In this document: piece by piece, positions 25,407-34,586 of the stretch
How positions within the stretch are numbered: the first letter of the stretch is position 1
How the letters are laid out: each line of letters begins with the position of its first letter
Source: SZUA-442 sp963759175
Lineage (GTDB): Bacteria > Actinomycetota > Acidimicrobiia > Spongiisociales > UBA5794
Length of the DNA stretch: 64,000 nucleotides
NCBI GenBank assembly: GCA_963759175.1
Contig: CAVWXP010000010.1
Location: 124,001 to 188,000 of the forward strand
Direction: 5' to 3'
Notes under the pieces: model-generated
Told to the model about the DNA's origin: nothing
Seen by the model: the letters and a program-made list of their open reading frames with translations, nothing else
Databases searched by the model: none
Translations under genes and position numbers: made by a program

Positions 25407-25482
25407 TATCGCGCCGATCCCCCCAACCGTCAGCTGGTGTCTCGGGCCGATGTCCCCCGCGCACGCACCTGCAATCGTGTGG

Positions 25483-27306
25483 TCACTCCACCGTGACGCT
25501 CTTCGCCAGGTTGCGCGGCTGGTCGATGTCATGGCCTCGCAGGCGGGCAACGTGATACGCCAACAGCTGCAACGGCACCACAGCGGCCACGGGGGCGAGC
25601 AGGTCCTCCATATCGGGGATCCGGATGACATGATCGGCGTGCTTTTCGACCTCGGTGTCGGAGTCGTAGGCGACAGCGATGACCATACCGCCCCGAGCCT
25701 TGACCTCCTGGACCGCAGAAATCGTCTTGTCGTACACGGCGCGTTGGGTGAGGATCACCACCACCGGGACGCCTTCGGTGATGAGCGCGAGCGTCCCGTG
25801 TTTGAGCTCACCAGCCGGCATGGCTTCCGAGTGCAGGTACGAGATCTCCTTGAGCTTGAGCGATCCCTCCATCGCAACGGCATAGTCGAGGCCGCGACCG
25901 ATGAAGTACATGTCTTCGGCGTCGCGCACGAGCATGGCTGCCTTCTCCGCCTCGCCCTCACGACGCAGGACCTCCTCGATGGCGCCCGGGAGTTGATGCA
26001 ACCCGTGGGACACCCGGGAGGCGAGCTCGTCGTCCACCGTTCCGCGTGCCGCCCCGATGCGCAGAGCGAGCAGGTACTGCGCGATCAGCATCGCCATGTA
26101 CGCCTTCGTCGACGCAACGGAGATCTCGGGTCCCGCACGGGTGTAGAGGATGTCGTCGGAATAGCGAGACAGCGTCGATCCGACGACGTTCGTGATGGCG
26201 AGCATCCTCGAGCCGTGTTCGGTGGCGAGCCTCGCCGCGGCAAGGGTGTCGGCGGTCTCGCCCGACTGTGAGATCGCGATCGTGAGCTCGTTGGGGCCGA
26301 TGATGGGATCGGCGTACCGAAGCTCGTGGGCGTATTCGACGTTGGCCGGCAGGCGCAGGACCCGGCGGAAGATCTCCTGGCCGATCAGGCCCGCGTGGTA
26401 GGCCGTGCCACATGCCGTGATCCACACGCGTCCGATCGACGCAGCGTACGCATCGTCGAACCCGACGTCCTCGAGCCAGACGTGGCCAGCCTCGTCGAGG
26501 CGGCCGGCGAGTGTCTCGGTGATGACCGCAGGCTGCTCGTGGATCTCCTTGAGCATGAAGTGCTCGTAGCCGCCCTTCTCGGCCTGTTGGGCATCCCAGG
26601 TGATGTGGGTCACCGGTCGATCGACGGGCTCACCCGCGATCGTCTCGACGACGGCACCGTCCTCGGTGACCACGACCAACTCGTCGTCCTCGATGATGAG
26701 GAAGTCCCGTGTGTGGTGGAGCACGGCGGGGATGTCCGATGCGAGGAAGGTTTCGCCGTCCCCGAGGCCCACCACCAGCGGGCTGATCTTGCGAACGGCG
26801 ACGATCGTTCGCGGTTCGCGCGTCGACATGACCACCATCGCATAGGCACCGTCGGACAGGGCGACGGTGCGGCGGACAGCCGCCACGAGGTCGCCGTCGT
26901 ACTCCCGCGCGACGAGATGTGCGAGGACCTCGCTGTCGGTATCGGAGGCGAACTCGGCACCCGCCTCGGAGAGTCCATCCTTGAGGGTCTGGAAGTTCTC
27001 GATGATCCCGTTGTGGACCACGACGAACTCGCCGGAAGGGTCCGTGTGGGGATGGGCGTTGGCGTCGGTCGGGGCACCGTGGGTGGCCCACCGGGTATGC
27101 CCGATCCCGACGGTCCCCTCGATGGGATCGCCACCGAGCATCGTCTCGAGGTTCACGATCTTGCCCTTGGCCTTGCGGACCTCGATAGCGTCACTCGTCA
27201 CGGCGATGCCCGCCGAGTCGTATCCGCGGTATTCGAGTCGCCTGAGGCCGTCCACCAGAATCGGGCCTGCCTGTTGCGGCCCGACGTATCCCATGATCCC
27301 GCACAT
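25483..27306 (-). CDS. glmS: Glutamine-fructose-6-phosphate aminotransferase
   Basis: Makes glucosamine 6-phosphate for cell-wall precursors. The 607-residue protein begins MCGIMGYVG, with the Cys nucleophile exposed after Met removal, then RRLEYRGYDSAGIAV. Two SIS domains follow, with SQSGETADTLAA and VASTKAYMAM; the end is RNLAKSVTVE as usual. ATG 27306 has AAAGGAG upstream. glmM lies upstream on the same strand across a 305-base gap. No glmS ribozyme core was recognised. Confidence 0.97.
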   Translation of the reverse strand: MCGIMGYVGPQQAGPILVDGLRRLEYRGYDSAGIAVTSDAIEVRKAKGKIVNLETMLGGDPIEGTVGIGHTRWATHGAPTDANAHPHTDPSGEFVVVHNGIIENFQTLKDGLSEAGAEFASDTDSEVLAHLVAREYDGDLVAAVRRTVALSDGAYAMVVMSTREPRTIVAVRKISPLVVGLGDGETFLASDIPAVLHHTRDFLIIEDDELVVVTEDGAVVETIAGEPVDRPVTHITWDAQQAEKGGYEHFMLKEIHEQPAVITETLAGRLDEAGHVWLEDVGFDDAYAASIGRVWITACGTAYHAGLIGQEIFRRVLRLPANVEYAHELRYADPIIGPNELTIAISQSGETADTLAAARLATEHGSRMLAITNVVGSTLSRYSDDILYTRAGPEISVASTKAYMAMLIAQYLLALRIGAARGTVDDELASRVSHGLHQLPGAIEEVLRREGEAEKAAMLVRDAEDMYFIGRGLDYAVAMEGSLKLKEISYLHSEAMPAGELKHGTLALITEGVPVVVILTQRAVYDKTISAVQEVKARGGMVIAVAYDSDTEVEKHADHVIRIPDMEDLLAPVAAVVPLQLLAYHVARLRGHDIDQPRNLAKSVTVE

Positions 27307-27611
27307 CGCGCGCGATCTCCTTTCGTCGGAGACGGGCGATACGGCGATGGGTCTCCCCACTCACATCGGTCGGGTTCTGTCCCCGGGATCACTCCCGGGA
27401 TTTGTCCCGATCCGTCACGGCCGTGAGCGACCGAGAGGGCATCCGCCGAACGTTTCGATACTCCCTCTTCCTCGTCGCCTCGCCGTAGCGAGGGCAGGCG
27501 CTGTCTGAGATCCGTACCGCACGTCTATGTGGTTGTCGAACGACAGGTTACCGCCATCGAGCCGAGTTCAGCTGCAGCGCGGCGGAGGTCTGCGGCTCGG
27601 GCCCAACGCCG
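27307..27611 (-). other. Intergenic region between glmM and glmS
   Basis: This 305-base stretch holds no convincing gene. It contains a hairpin with arms CCCGGGA and TCCCGGG (27382-27388 and 27393-27399), 76 bases before the glmS start, with no U-tract. It may be the glmS leader or the end of the glmM transcript. No tRNA, riboswitch or repeat was recognised. Confidence 0.5.
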
Positions 27612-28934
27612 TCACGACAGGGTGCGTCTGACGACCCCGGCGATCGATGTTGCGGCCTCGTCGGCCTCGGATGCGGTCGGGGCCTCGACCATGACGCGGA
27701 TCATGGGTTCGGTACCCGACGGCCGGACGAGGATCCGGCCACGTGTGCCGAGGTGCGCCTCCCACTGTCCGATGGAGGCCAGGATCTCGCCGTTCGTGTC
27801 CCACCCGTCCTTGGAGGCGACCGTGACGTTGGTGAGCACCTGGGGCAATTCGGTCATCACCGTGCGCAGCTGGCGGAGTTCCTTGCCCGTGGCGGCCATC
27901 ACCTCCATCAACCGGAGCGCCGTGCGCAGGCCATCACCGGTTGAACGATCCTCGAGGAGGATGTGGCCGGACTGCTCACCGCCGACGACCGCTTGGGTCG
28001 ATCGCATCTCCTCGACGACGTATCGGTCCCCGACCGGGGTGACGACGACCTTGATCCCCAGGCGCTCCATGGCGTGATGGAAGCCGAGGTTGGACATCAC
28101 GGTCGCCACGACCGTATCGTTCTTGAGCTTGCCCCGTTCGTGCTGCCATTGGGCGAAGATGGCCATGATGACGTCGCCATCGACGGTCTCGCCGTCCTCG
28201 TCGACGGCGATGAGGCGATCGGCGTCACCATCGAACGACAACCCGACGAGGCCTCGGGCGACCCTGGCAACCGCCTCGGGATGGGTCGCACCACAATGGT
28301 CGTTGATGTTCATGCCGTCGGGGGAATCACCGTGGACGGCAACGGACGCGCCGACCTCGCTGAACAGGCGCGGCGCGGCGAGGAAGGCGGCACCGTTGGC
28401 GCAGTCGATCACGAACTCGAGTCCCCGCATCGAGTAGTCGACGGTCTTGGCGACCTTGTCGATGTACCGGTCGATCGCGTCCGCCATCACCGTCTGGATC
28501 CCGACCTTGCCGGCGATGGGCCTGGCATAGGGATCATCGGAGAAGTACCGCGCCTCGATGGCTCGCTCACGGTCATCGGAGAGCTTGGCCCCGTCCATGC
28601 CGAAGAACTTGATGCCGTTGTCCTCGGCCGGGTTGTGCGAAGCCGACACCATCACGCCGTACGACGCCCCGGTATCGCGTGCAAGCCGGGAAACGCCACC
28701 GACGGGGATGATGCCGAGGTCGACGGTGTCGATGCCGACAGCGTTGAATCCTGCAGCGACAGCCGAGGCGAGCATCGGACCTGACCGTCGGGTATCCCTG
28801 CCGATCACCACATGGCGATCTATGCGCTCACCGGCAGCGCGAGCGAGGTCGAAGGCCATCTCGGGGGTGAGGTCGGAGTTGGCTCGGCCACGCACGCCGT
28901 CGGTGCCGAAGAGGCGTGGACCGTCAGCCGACAT
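27612..28934 (-). CDS. glmM: Phosphoglucosamine mutase
   Basis: Converts glucosamine 6-phosphate to the 1-phosphate. The 440-residue protein starts FGTDGVRGRANSDLTPEMAF, has the phosphoserine loop SASHNPAEDNGIKFFG, the metal loop SFDGDADR and the C-terminal RPSGTEPMIRVMVEA. ATG 28934 is preferred over the GTG at 28952. It follows rpsI by 42 bases, as in other actinobacteria. Confidence 0.97.
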   Translation of the reverse strand: MSADGPRLFGTDGVRGRANSDLTPEMAFDLARAAGERIDRHVVIGRDTRRSGPMLASAVAAGFNAVGIDTVDLGIIPVGGVSRLARDTGASYGVMVSASHNPAEDNGIKFFGMDGAKLSDDRERAIEARYFSDDPYARPIAGKVGIQTVMADAIDRYIDKVAKTVDYSMRGLEFVIDCANGAAFLAAPRLFSEVGASVAVHGDSPDGMNINDHCGATHPEAVARVARGLVGLSFDGDADRLIAVDEDGETVDGDVIMAIFAQWQHERGKLKNDTVVATVMSNLGFHHAMERLGIKVVVTPVGDRYVVEEMRSTQAVVGGEQSGHILLEDRSTGDGLRTALRLMEVMAATGKELRQLRTVMTELPQVLTNVTVASKDGWDTNGEILASIGQWEAHLGTRGRILVRPSGTEPMIRVMVEAPTASEADEAATSIAGVVRRTLS

Positions 28935-28976
28935 GTCGACTCGACCCGTCACGGGCGACCATGAGCACCGGTGTCC

Positions 28977-29375
28977 CTACCGCTTGGTGAACTGCGGCGC
29001 CCTGCGAGCCTTGCGAAGTCCGTACTTCTTGCGCTCTACGCGACGGTCGTCGCGGCGCAGCATGCCCATCTTCTTGAGGGCTGGCCGCAGCTCGGGATCG
29101 ATCACGATGAGGGCGCGGGCGATGCCGAGGCGGAGCGCATCACTCTGTCCCGTCGTACCGCCGCCCTCGAGGGTGGCGATCACGTCGTACCGACCATTGG
29201 TATCCGTGATCACGAAGGCTTCCTGGACCCGGCGGCGAAGCTCGGGATCGGGGAAGTAGTCGTCGAGGGTGCGACCGTTGAGGCTGTAGTCGCCGGTGCC
29301 GTTGTAGAGGCGCACGCGAGCGACGGAGCTCTTGCGGCGACCGGTGGTCTGGACGAGCGGCTTCGCGTTGGCCAT
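28977..29375 (-). CDS. rpsI: Ribosomal protein S9
   Basis: The 132-residue protein has the S9 pattern TTGRRKSSVARVRLYNG and the basic tail ending QFTKR that reaches the P site. Its ATG overlaps the rplM stop by one base (TGATG). Confidence 0.97.
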   Translation of the reverse strand: MANAKPLVQTTGRRKSSVARVRLYNGTGDYSLNGRTLDDYFPDPELRRRVQEAFVITDTNGRYDVIATLEGGGTTGQSDALRLGIARALIVIDPELRPALKKMGMLRRDDRRVERKKYGLRKARRAPQFTKR

Positions 29376-29839
29376 CAGGCGTCAACCTTTCGGTACTTGA
29401 GAGCGAGGGGTTCGGGACGCTGCGAGACGTGCGGGTGATCAGGGCCCGCGTGGACCTTGAGCTTGCGGAGCATCTGGCGACCGAGTCGGTTCTTCGGCAA
29501 CATGCCGCGTACGGCGATCTCGACGAGTCGCTCGGGATGGGTCTCGCGCACCTCCGAGAGGGTCTCGGCCCTCAGACCACCGGGGAATCCCGAGTGGCGG
29601 AAGTAGACCTTCTCGATCTCCTTGTTCCCCGACACGTGGACCTTGGCGGCGTTGACGACGACGACGAAGTCACCTCCGTCGACGTGGGGTGCATAGGTGG
29701 GCTTGTGCTTCCCACGCAGGATCTGGGCGACCTCGGACGCGAGTCGCCCGAGCGGTACGTCCGCGGCGTCCATCACGTACCAGGCACGATCGATGTCAGT
29801 CGGCGTGGGCGTGAACGTTGTCTGCAGCTTGGCCTTCAT
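29375..29839 (-). CDS. rplM: Ribosomal protein L13
   Basis: The 154-residue protein has WYVMDAADVPLGRLASEVA and AVRGMLPKNRLGRQMLRKL. It is the first gene of the rplM-rpsI unit; a promoter -10 (TAGCAT on the minus strand) lies about 55 bases upstream and is shared with the divergent ilvA. Confidence 0.97.
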   Translation of the reverse strand: MKAKLQTTFTPTPTDIDRAWYVMDAADVPLGRLASEVAQILRGKHKPTYAPHVDGGDFVVVVNAAKVHVSGNKEIEKVYFRHSGFPGGLRAETLSEVRETHPERLVEIAVRGMLPKNRLGRQMLRKLKVHAGPDHPHVSQRPEPLALKYRKVDA

Positions 29840-29892
29840 GGCGTAGTCATCCCTCGGAGAGACGTGAGGAAACAGCCCCGGTCGGAGCGGCT

Positions 29893-29904
29893 CCCTATGC
29901 TATC
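29893..29904. promoter_or_regulatory. Symmetric -10 region shared by rplM and ilvA
   Basis: The sequence CTATGCTATCG reads as a -10 box on both strands: TATGCT (29896-29901) for ilvA and TAGCAT for rplM. No good -35 is seen on either side. A single bidirectional promoter is a plausible reading. Confidence 0.45.
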
Positions 29905-29969
29905 GGTTCCGTGATGTAATGGCCAACGGCGCGTACCGACGCACCGAAAGACCTCGCGGTGGAGGAACC

Positions 29970-31205
29970 GTGCCCGACCCTATCGCGCTCATCGATATCA
30001 CTGCAGCAAGGGAGCGGGGACGCCCCGTGGTCCTCGAGACGCCCGCGCTGCCGTCGTCGTCGTTCTCACGACTCGTCGGCACCGACGTGTGGCTCAAGGC
30101 GGAGAACCTCCAGCGCACAGGTTCGTTCAAGATCCGAGGGGGTATGAACGCCATCTCGCTGCTGTCGCCGGAAGCGAAGGCCTCGGGGGTCGTCGCCGCA
30201 TCTGCGGGCAATCATGCCCAGGGCGTGGCCCTCGCCGCAGCCGAGCTCGGCGTGACCGCAACGGTCTTCATGCCGGAGAACGCCGCCATCCCCAAGGTCT
30301 CGGCGACCAGGGCATACGGCGCTGCCATCGAGCTCGTCGGCTCGAGCCTCGCCGAGGCAACGGATCACGCGCAGGCCTTCGCCGCACGGACCGGCGGAGC
30401 CTTCATCCATCCATTCGACGACCCACACATCGTGGCAGGCCAGGGAACCCTCGGCCTGGAGCTCCTCGAGCAGGTGCCTGCACTCGAGACCATCGTGGTC
30501 CCCGTCGGTGGCGGTGGCCTCATCTCGGGTGTAGCCGTCGCCGTGAAGGCATCGCTGCCCGATGTGAGGATCGTCGGCGTCCAATCCGCCGCGGTCCCGA
30601 CCTACGTCACGGCACGTGCGCGTGGCGTCGCTGCGCCCATCGCGGACCACTTCACCGTTGCCGACGGCATCGCCGTTTCACGACCGTCCGCCCTGTGCTT
30701 CGAGATCATCGAGCAACTCGTCGACGACCTGATCACGGTCGAGGACGCCCAGGCCACGGAGGCCGTCGCCCTGCTGCTCGAGCGCGCCAAGTACCTCGTC
30801 GAGCCTTCCGGTGCCGTCGGGATCGCTGCCATGCTCCACGGCCTCGTGCCGGATTCCGGGAGGACTGCCGTCGTACTGTCGGGGGGCAATGTCGACCTCC
30901 TCCTCCTCGACGATGTCGTCAGACACGGTCTCGAGGCAAGGGGGCGGTTCGCCTCCATCACGGTCGTCGTCCCCGACGAACCCGGGCACCTGGCGGCGGT
31001 GCTGACGCGAATCGGGGGTGCCGGCGGCAACGTACTGTCCGTGGACCACCACCGTGAGGGACGGGGCCTGGCCTTCGGAACGGTCGAGATCCGGGTGACA
31101 CTCGAGACGCGCGGCATCGAACACATGCACCGGATCCTCGACGCCCTCGACGACTACGAGGTCTCGGACACCCACCGTGGGCGGGGCAACGGCTCGACCC
31201 CGTAG
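29970..31205 (+). CDS. ilvA: Threonine ammonia-lyase
   Basis: Deaminates threonine to 2-oxobutyrate, an isoleucine precursor. The 411-residue PLP enzyme has the lysine motif RTGSFKIRGG, SAGNHAQGVALAA, and VPVGGGGLISGVA, with a single C-terminal ACT-like domain (SITVVVPDEPGHLAAVLTRI). GTG 29970, with GGAGG four bases before, is preferred over ATG 29919. Its 3' end overlaps the convergent truA by 52 bases. With cimA present, the strain seems to have two routes to 2-oxobutyrate. Confidence 0.93.
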   Translation: MPDPIALIDITAARERGRPVVLETPALPSSSFSRLVGTDVWLKAENLQRTGSFKIRGGMNAISLLSPEAKASGVVAASAGNHAQGVALAAAELGVTATVFMPENAAIPKVSATRAYGAAIELVGSSLAEATDHAQAFAARTGGAFIHPFDDPHIVAGQGTLGLELLEQVPALETIVVPVGGGGLISGVAVAVKASLPDVRIVGVQSAAVPTYVTARARGVAAPIADHFTVADGIAVSRPSALCFEIIEQLVDDLITVEDAQATEAVALLLERAKYLVEPSGAVGIAAMLHGLVPDSGRTAVVLSGGNVDLLLLDDVVRHGLEARGRFASITVVVPDEPGHLAAVLTRIGGAGGNVLSVDHHREGRGLAFGTVEIRVTLETRGIEHMHRILDALDDYEVSDTHRGRGNGSTP

Positions 31206-31924
31206 GACACCGCAACCAGCGTGAGCCCACCCGGCGGTGCCGCCCCCTTGGCTATCGACCGGTCGCCGGAGGTGAGGATCTCCTTCATTGCTCCCGCGGG
31301 GAGCCTTCCGCGACCGATCTCCACCGACACGGCCACGATCGACCGCACCATCTGGTGGCAGAACGACGATGCCCCGATCGACAAGTCGACATCCACGTCC
31401 TTGCGGCGCCACGACGACCACAGCACACGCCGAATCGTCGGGGCCCCGGCACGGGCGCGACAGAACGCAGCGAAGTCGTGGTCGCCGACGAGCGCATGCA
31501 CCGCCGCGTCCATCGCAGCGACGTCGAGCGGTTCGGTGTACGCCCACCGTGTCCTGGCCGTGAACGGATCGGGGATGGCCGAGTTCCGGATGCGGTAGCG
31601 ATAGGCCCGTCCGGTGGCGGAGAAGCGGGCGTGGAACCCGTCGGGTACCCGGGTGATGCGACGAACCGCGATCGCGGGAGCGAGCTGCCGATTGAGCGAT
31701 CGTATGACACGCTCGGTGTCGAGTGGTTCGCAGGACACCGAGACCACCTGGTGGGAAGCATGCACGCCCTTGTCGGTGCGACCGGCAACCGCGGTGTTGG
31801 CTCCCTTGATCCACGGCTCGAGCACGTCCTCGAGATCGCCCTGCACCGTGCGAAGGCCGGGTTGTTTGGCGAAACCATGAAACCCGGCCCCGTCATAGGC
31901 GAGGTCGAGCCGGTAGGTCGGCAC
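31154..31924 (-). CDS. truA: tRNA pseudouridine synthase A
   Basis: Isomerises uridines 38-40 in the anticodon arm. The 256-residue protein begins PTYRLDLAYDGAGFHGFAKQ; the catalytic Asp is in AGRTDKGVHASHQV; SSFCHQMVRSIV follows. GTG 31924 starts two bases after the stop of the upstream membrane gene. Position after rplQ is conserved in actinobacteria, though here two genes intervene. Confidence 0.95.
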   Translation of the reverse strand: MPTYRLDLAYDGAGFHGFAKQPGLRTVQGDLEDVLEPWIKGANTAVAGRTDKGVHASHQVVSVSCEPLDTERVIRSLNRQLAPAIAVRRITRVPDGFHARFSATGRAYRYRIRNSAIPDPFTARTRWAYTEPLDVAAMDAAVHALVGDHDFAAFCRARAGAPTIRRVLWSSWRRKDVDVDLSIGASSFCHQMVRSIVAVSVEIGRGRLPAGAMKEILTSGDRSIAKGAAPPGGLTLVAVSYGVEPLPRPRWVSETS

Positions 31925-31926
31925 CG

Positions 31927-32409
31927 CTAGAAGATGCGCAGGCCCGACAGGATGGCCTGAGCGATGATCACGAGGATGTATCCGCCGATAGCGGCCCCGA
32001 AGGCCTTCTCCCTCGACAGATCGGCGATGTAGGTGATGCCGGTTGCCACGACCACGACGAACAGCAGGGCCCCAGCGGCGAGGGCGAGGATGTCGGAGCC
32101 GATGACGAGCCGCGTGAAGATGACGAGCAGCAGCGTCGGATAGGCGAACCCGGTGACGCGCAGGTAGAACGGATAGCCACCGTGGCCATCGAAGATGAAC
32201 CGGGCGATCGCATAGGTGGCGCCCGAGTAGATCAACCAGAAGAACAGGCCCGAGATCAGCAGTTGGATCAACGTGAACGGGTTCAGCAATCCGACGATGC
32301 TCGCCCCGGTACCCATCGCGAGCAACACCTGGGTGATCGCCACGAGGATGGCGGCGTCCCCCGTGGCCCGGTCGTTGAAGTCCATCCATACGAACGCGTC
32401 GCGCTGCAA
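31927..32409 (-). CDS. YIP1-family membrane protein
   Basis: A protein of about 160 residues with five hydrophobic segments (for example AAILVAITQVLLAMG, GLFFWLIYSGATYAIARFIF, ALLFVVVVATGITYIA). The pattern fits Yip1-domain proteins of unknown bacterial role. The start is unclear: TTG 32409 is the annotated option, yet the upstream codons read SRLLQTIKLQRDAF, which looks like part of the protein, and no ATG or GTG precedes it before a stop. truA follows with a two-base gap. Confidence 0.75.
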   Translation of the reverse strand: MQRDAFVWMDFNDRATGDAAILVAITQVLLAMGTGASIVGLLNPFTLIQLLISGLFFWLIYSGATYAIARFIFDGHGGYPFYLRVTGFAYPTLLLVIFTRLVIGSDILALAAGALLFVVVVATGITYIADLSREKAFGAAIGGYILVIIAQAILSGLRIF

Positions 32410-32503
32410 CTTGATCGTTTGGAGAAGTCGACTGAAGACGACGCCCAGGTGGAACCCCCTACTACGGCTCGGCGAGGATACCCACAGCCACGTACGATTC
32501 CGC

Positions 32504-33049
32504 CTATCGGGAGATCAACGCCTCGAGGCATGCCGCGCCTCGTCGAACGGCATCGTCGGTTTCGAACCCGGCGAGCTCATCGAAGCGCACCCACCGCGCA
32601 TCGAGCACCTCCTCGATCGGGCCGATGGTCCACATCGCTGCTCGATAGGCCATGCCGAGGTCGACGTGGGTGTGGGCAGGCTCGTCCGACCGAGCGGGAA
32701 TCGGATGAGCATCGATACGGATGATCCGCCGATCGAGCAGGGTCAGATCCCCGACTCCTGTCTCCTCGAGAACCTCGCGCCTCGCCGCCGCGTCGACGGA
32801 TCGATCAACGGCCTCGAAGTGCCCACCCGGCTGGAGCCACCGACCGAGCCTGGCGTGCTCGACGAGCAACAACGCGGTGCCATCAGGGGAACCGACGAAG
32901 CCCGACGCCGTGACATGCCCCGGATCGAACTCGGTCCGCATCCACATGGACGCAGCACGATCCACCAGCTCGCTGGCCACGGCATCCGAGGCACCGGGTA
33001 CGAGCGTGCCAAGCGAGATCGTGTCCGCGATGGCCGTCGACAGATGCAT
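32504..33049 (-). CDS. Nudix hydrolase
   Basis: A 181-residue Nudix protein; the box runs from GGHFEAVDRSVDAAARRE into VLEETGV. Substrate unknown. ATG 33049 is chosen since TACGAT lies six bases before it, a leaderless arrangement; ATG 33079 is in frame but would lie upstream of that box. Its promoter abuts the heptamer repeat at 33071-33190. Confidence 0.85.
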   Translation of the reverse strand: MHLSTAIADTISLGTLVPGASDAVASELVDRAASMWMRTEFDPGHVTASGFVGSPDGTALLLVEHARLGRWLQPGGHFEAVDRSVDAAARREVLEETGVGDLTLLDRRIIRIDAHPIPARSDEPAHTHVDLGMAYRAAMWTIGPIEEVLDARWVRFDELAGFETDDAVRRGAACLEALISR

Positions 33050-33070
33050 GACCGCATCGTACGGGGGTCG

Positions 33071-33190
33071 ACGGTTCACGGTTCACGGTCTACGGTCAAC
33101 GGTCAACGGTCAACAGTTCACAGTGCAGGGTGCACGTGTGTTCTTACTGTGAACTGTGAACCGTGAACTGTGAACCGTGAACTCAGAACT
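33071..33190. repeat. Converging arrays of a heptamer repeat
   Basis: The left arm holds eight 7-base units of type ACGGTTC/ACGGTCA (33071-33126). The right arm holds five perfect GTGAACT/GTGAACC units and one degenerate unit (33149-33190) in the opposite orientation. Between them is the small dyad GTGCA-GGG-TGCAC (33123-33135). The arms are largely complementary, so the DNA or RNA could form a long imperfect hairpin. It sits between the end of rplQ and a leaderless Nudix gene, outside any reading frame. Confidence 0.85.
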
Positions 33191-33197
33191 CAAAGCA

Positions 33198-33224
33198 GGA
33201 AGCCGGCCCGAGGGGCCGGCTTCC
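33198..33224 (-). terminator. Terminator of the alpha operon
   Basis: A perfect 12-bp stem, GGAAGCCGGCCC (33198-33209) and its complement (33213-33224), with loop GAG, lies 22 bases beyond the rplQ stop. No long U-tract follows. Confidence 0.8.
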
Positions 33225-33245
33225 GCGTCCTCGATCGAAGTCGGT

Positions 33246-33596
33246 CTAGACCAGTTCGACCTTCGCCATCTCGGCTCCGTCACCGCGACGAGGTCCGAGC
33301 TTCGTGATGCGCAGGTACCCGCCCGGGCGATTCGCATACCGCGGAGCAACGTCGTCGAAGAGCTTCGTGACGACCTCGGTGTCCTCGATCTTCTTGAGGA
33401 CCGTGCGGCGAGCGTGCAGGTCACCACGCCGTGCCTTGGTGATCACCTTCTCGGCATACGGCCGAAGCACCTTGGCCTTGGCCGCGGTCGTGGTCACCTG
33501 CTCGTGCTCGATCAGCGACGCCGTGAGGTTCGCGAGGATCTTCCGCTGGTGCGACGGCGAACCGCCGAGACGGGGACCCTTCTTGGGGCGAGGCAT
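33246..33596 (-). CDS. rplQ: Ribosomal protein L17
   Basis: The 116-residue protein starts MPRPKKGPRLGGSPSHQRKI and has VVTKLFDDVAPRYANRPGGY. It overlaps the rpoA stop by one base and is the last gene of the alpha operon. Confidence 0.97.
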   Translation of the reverse strand: MPRPKKGPRLGGSPSHQRKILANLTASLIEHEQVTTTAAKAKVLRPYAEKVITKARRGDLHARRTVLKKIEDTEVVTKLFDDVAPRYANRPGGYLRITKLGPRRGDGAEMAKVELV

Positions 33597-34552
33597 CAGG
33601 CAACGCTCCCTTCGGCGTCTGCGTAGTTCTTCAATGAGAAACCGAGCTCGTCGAGCTTCGCCACGACCTCTTCGAGCGACTTCTGACCGAAGTTGGTGAT
33701 ATTGAGGAGGTCCTCCTCGGACTTCTCGATCAGCTCGCCGACGGTCTGCACCTGGGCGCGACGCAAGCAGTTGCGCGGCCGTTCCGACAGGTCGAGTGCT
33801 TCGATCGGCAGATCGAGGTGCTCCTGACCGGTTGCCTCGACCGGGGCCAGCTCGTCGGGGACGAGGCCGTCGTAGTCCGCCATTTCGGCGAGCAGTTCGA
33901 ACAGGTTGCGCAAGGTACCGCCAGCTGACGAGATGCCCTCGGCCGGAGTGATGGAACCGTCCGTCTCGACATCCAGGATCAGCTTGTCGAAGTCGGTGCG
34001 CTGCCCGACCTGGGTGCTGTCCACCCGGTAGGCGACCTTGCGGATCGGCGAGAAGATGGAGTCGATCGGGATGACCCCGATCGTGTCGCTCTTCTGGTTG
34101 CGATCCGCGCTCCGATATCCGACGCCGCGCTCGGCGGTCAGCTCGACCTCGAGCTTGCCCGACGATGAGAGGGTCGCGAGGTGGAGGTCGCCGTTGATGA
34201 TCTCGACGCCCGCGGGGGCCTTGAGGTCGGCAGCCGTCACGTCCCCGGCCCCCTTGGCCGACAGGTACAACGTCTGGACGTCGTCGGCGTCGATGCGCAG
34301 AACGACCTGCTTGAGGTTCAGGATGAAGTCGACGACGTCCTCTACGACGCCTTCGATGGTCGAGAACTCGTGTTGGACACCGTCGATCCGGACCGAGGTG
34401 ATCGCTGCACCGGGGATGCGGGACAGCAACGTCCTGCGCATGGTGTTCCCGAGCGTGTAGCCGAAGCCTGGTTCGAGTGGCTCGACGACGAACCTCGAAC
34501 GGTTCTCCGCGACCGGTTCCTCTTCGATTGTGGGGCGCTGAGTGATGAGCAC
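33596..34552 (-). CDS. rpoA: RNA polymerase alpha subunit
   Basis: The 318-residue alpha subunit: N-terminal dimer domain with GFGYTLGNTMRRTLLSRIPG and a C-terminal DNA-binding domain with ELDLSERPRNCLRRA-type sequence (LDLSERPRNCLRRAQVQT) and NFGQKSLEEVVAKL. It lies 34 bases after rpsD. Confidence 0.97.
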   Translation of the reverse strand: MLITQRPTIEEEPVAENRSRFVVEPLEPGFGYTLGNTMRRTLLSRIPGAAITSVRIDGVQHEFSTIEGVVEDVVDFILNLKQVVLRIDADDVQTLYLSAKGAGDVTAADLKAPAGVEIINGDLHLATLSSSGKLEVELTAERGVGYRSADRNQKSDTIGVIPIDSIFSPIRKVAYRVDSTQVGQRTDFDKLILDVETDGSITPAEGISSAGGTLRNLFELLAEMADYDGLVPDELAPVEATGQEHLDLPIEALDLSERPRNCLRRAQVQTVGELIEKSEEDLLNITNFGQKSLEEVVAKLDELGFSLKNYADAEGSVA

Positions 34553-34586
34553 GTTTGCTCCTGTGTTCGTAGTGCGGCTCGTCGTT

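Noticed and set aside
27307..27611. A glmS ribozyme or other riboswitch upstream of glmS
   Set aside because: No recognisable ribozyme core; only one simple hairpin is seen.
33071..33190. Heptamer repeats considered as CRISPR
   Set aside because: Units are seven bases with no spacers and no cas genes nearby.
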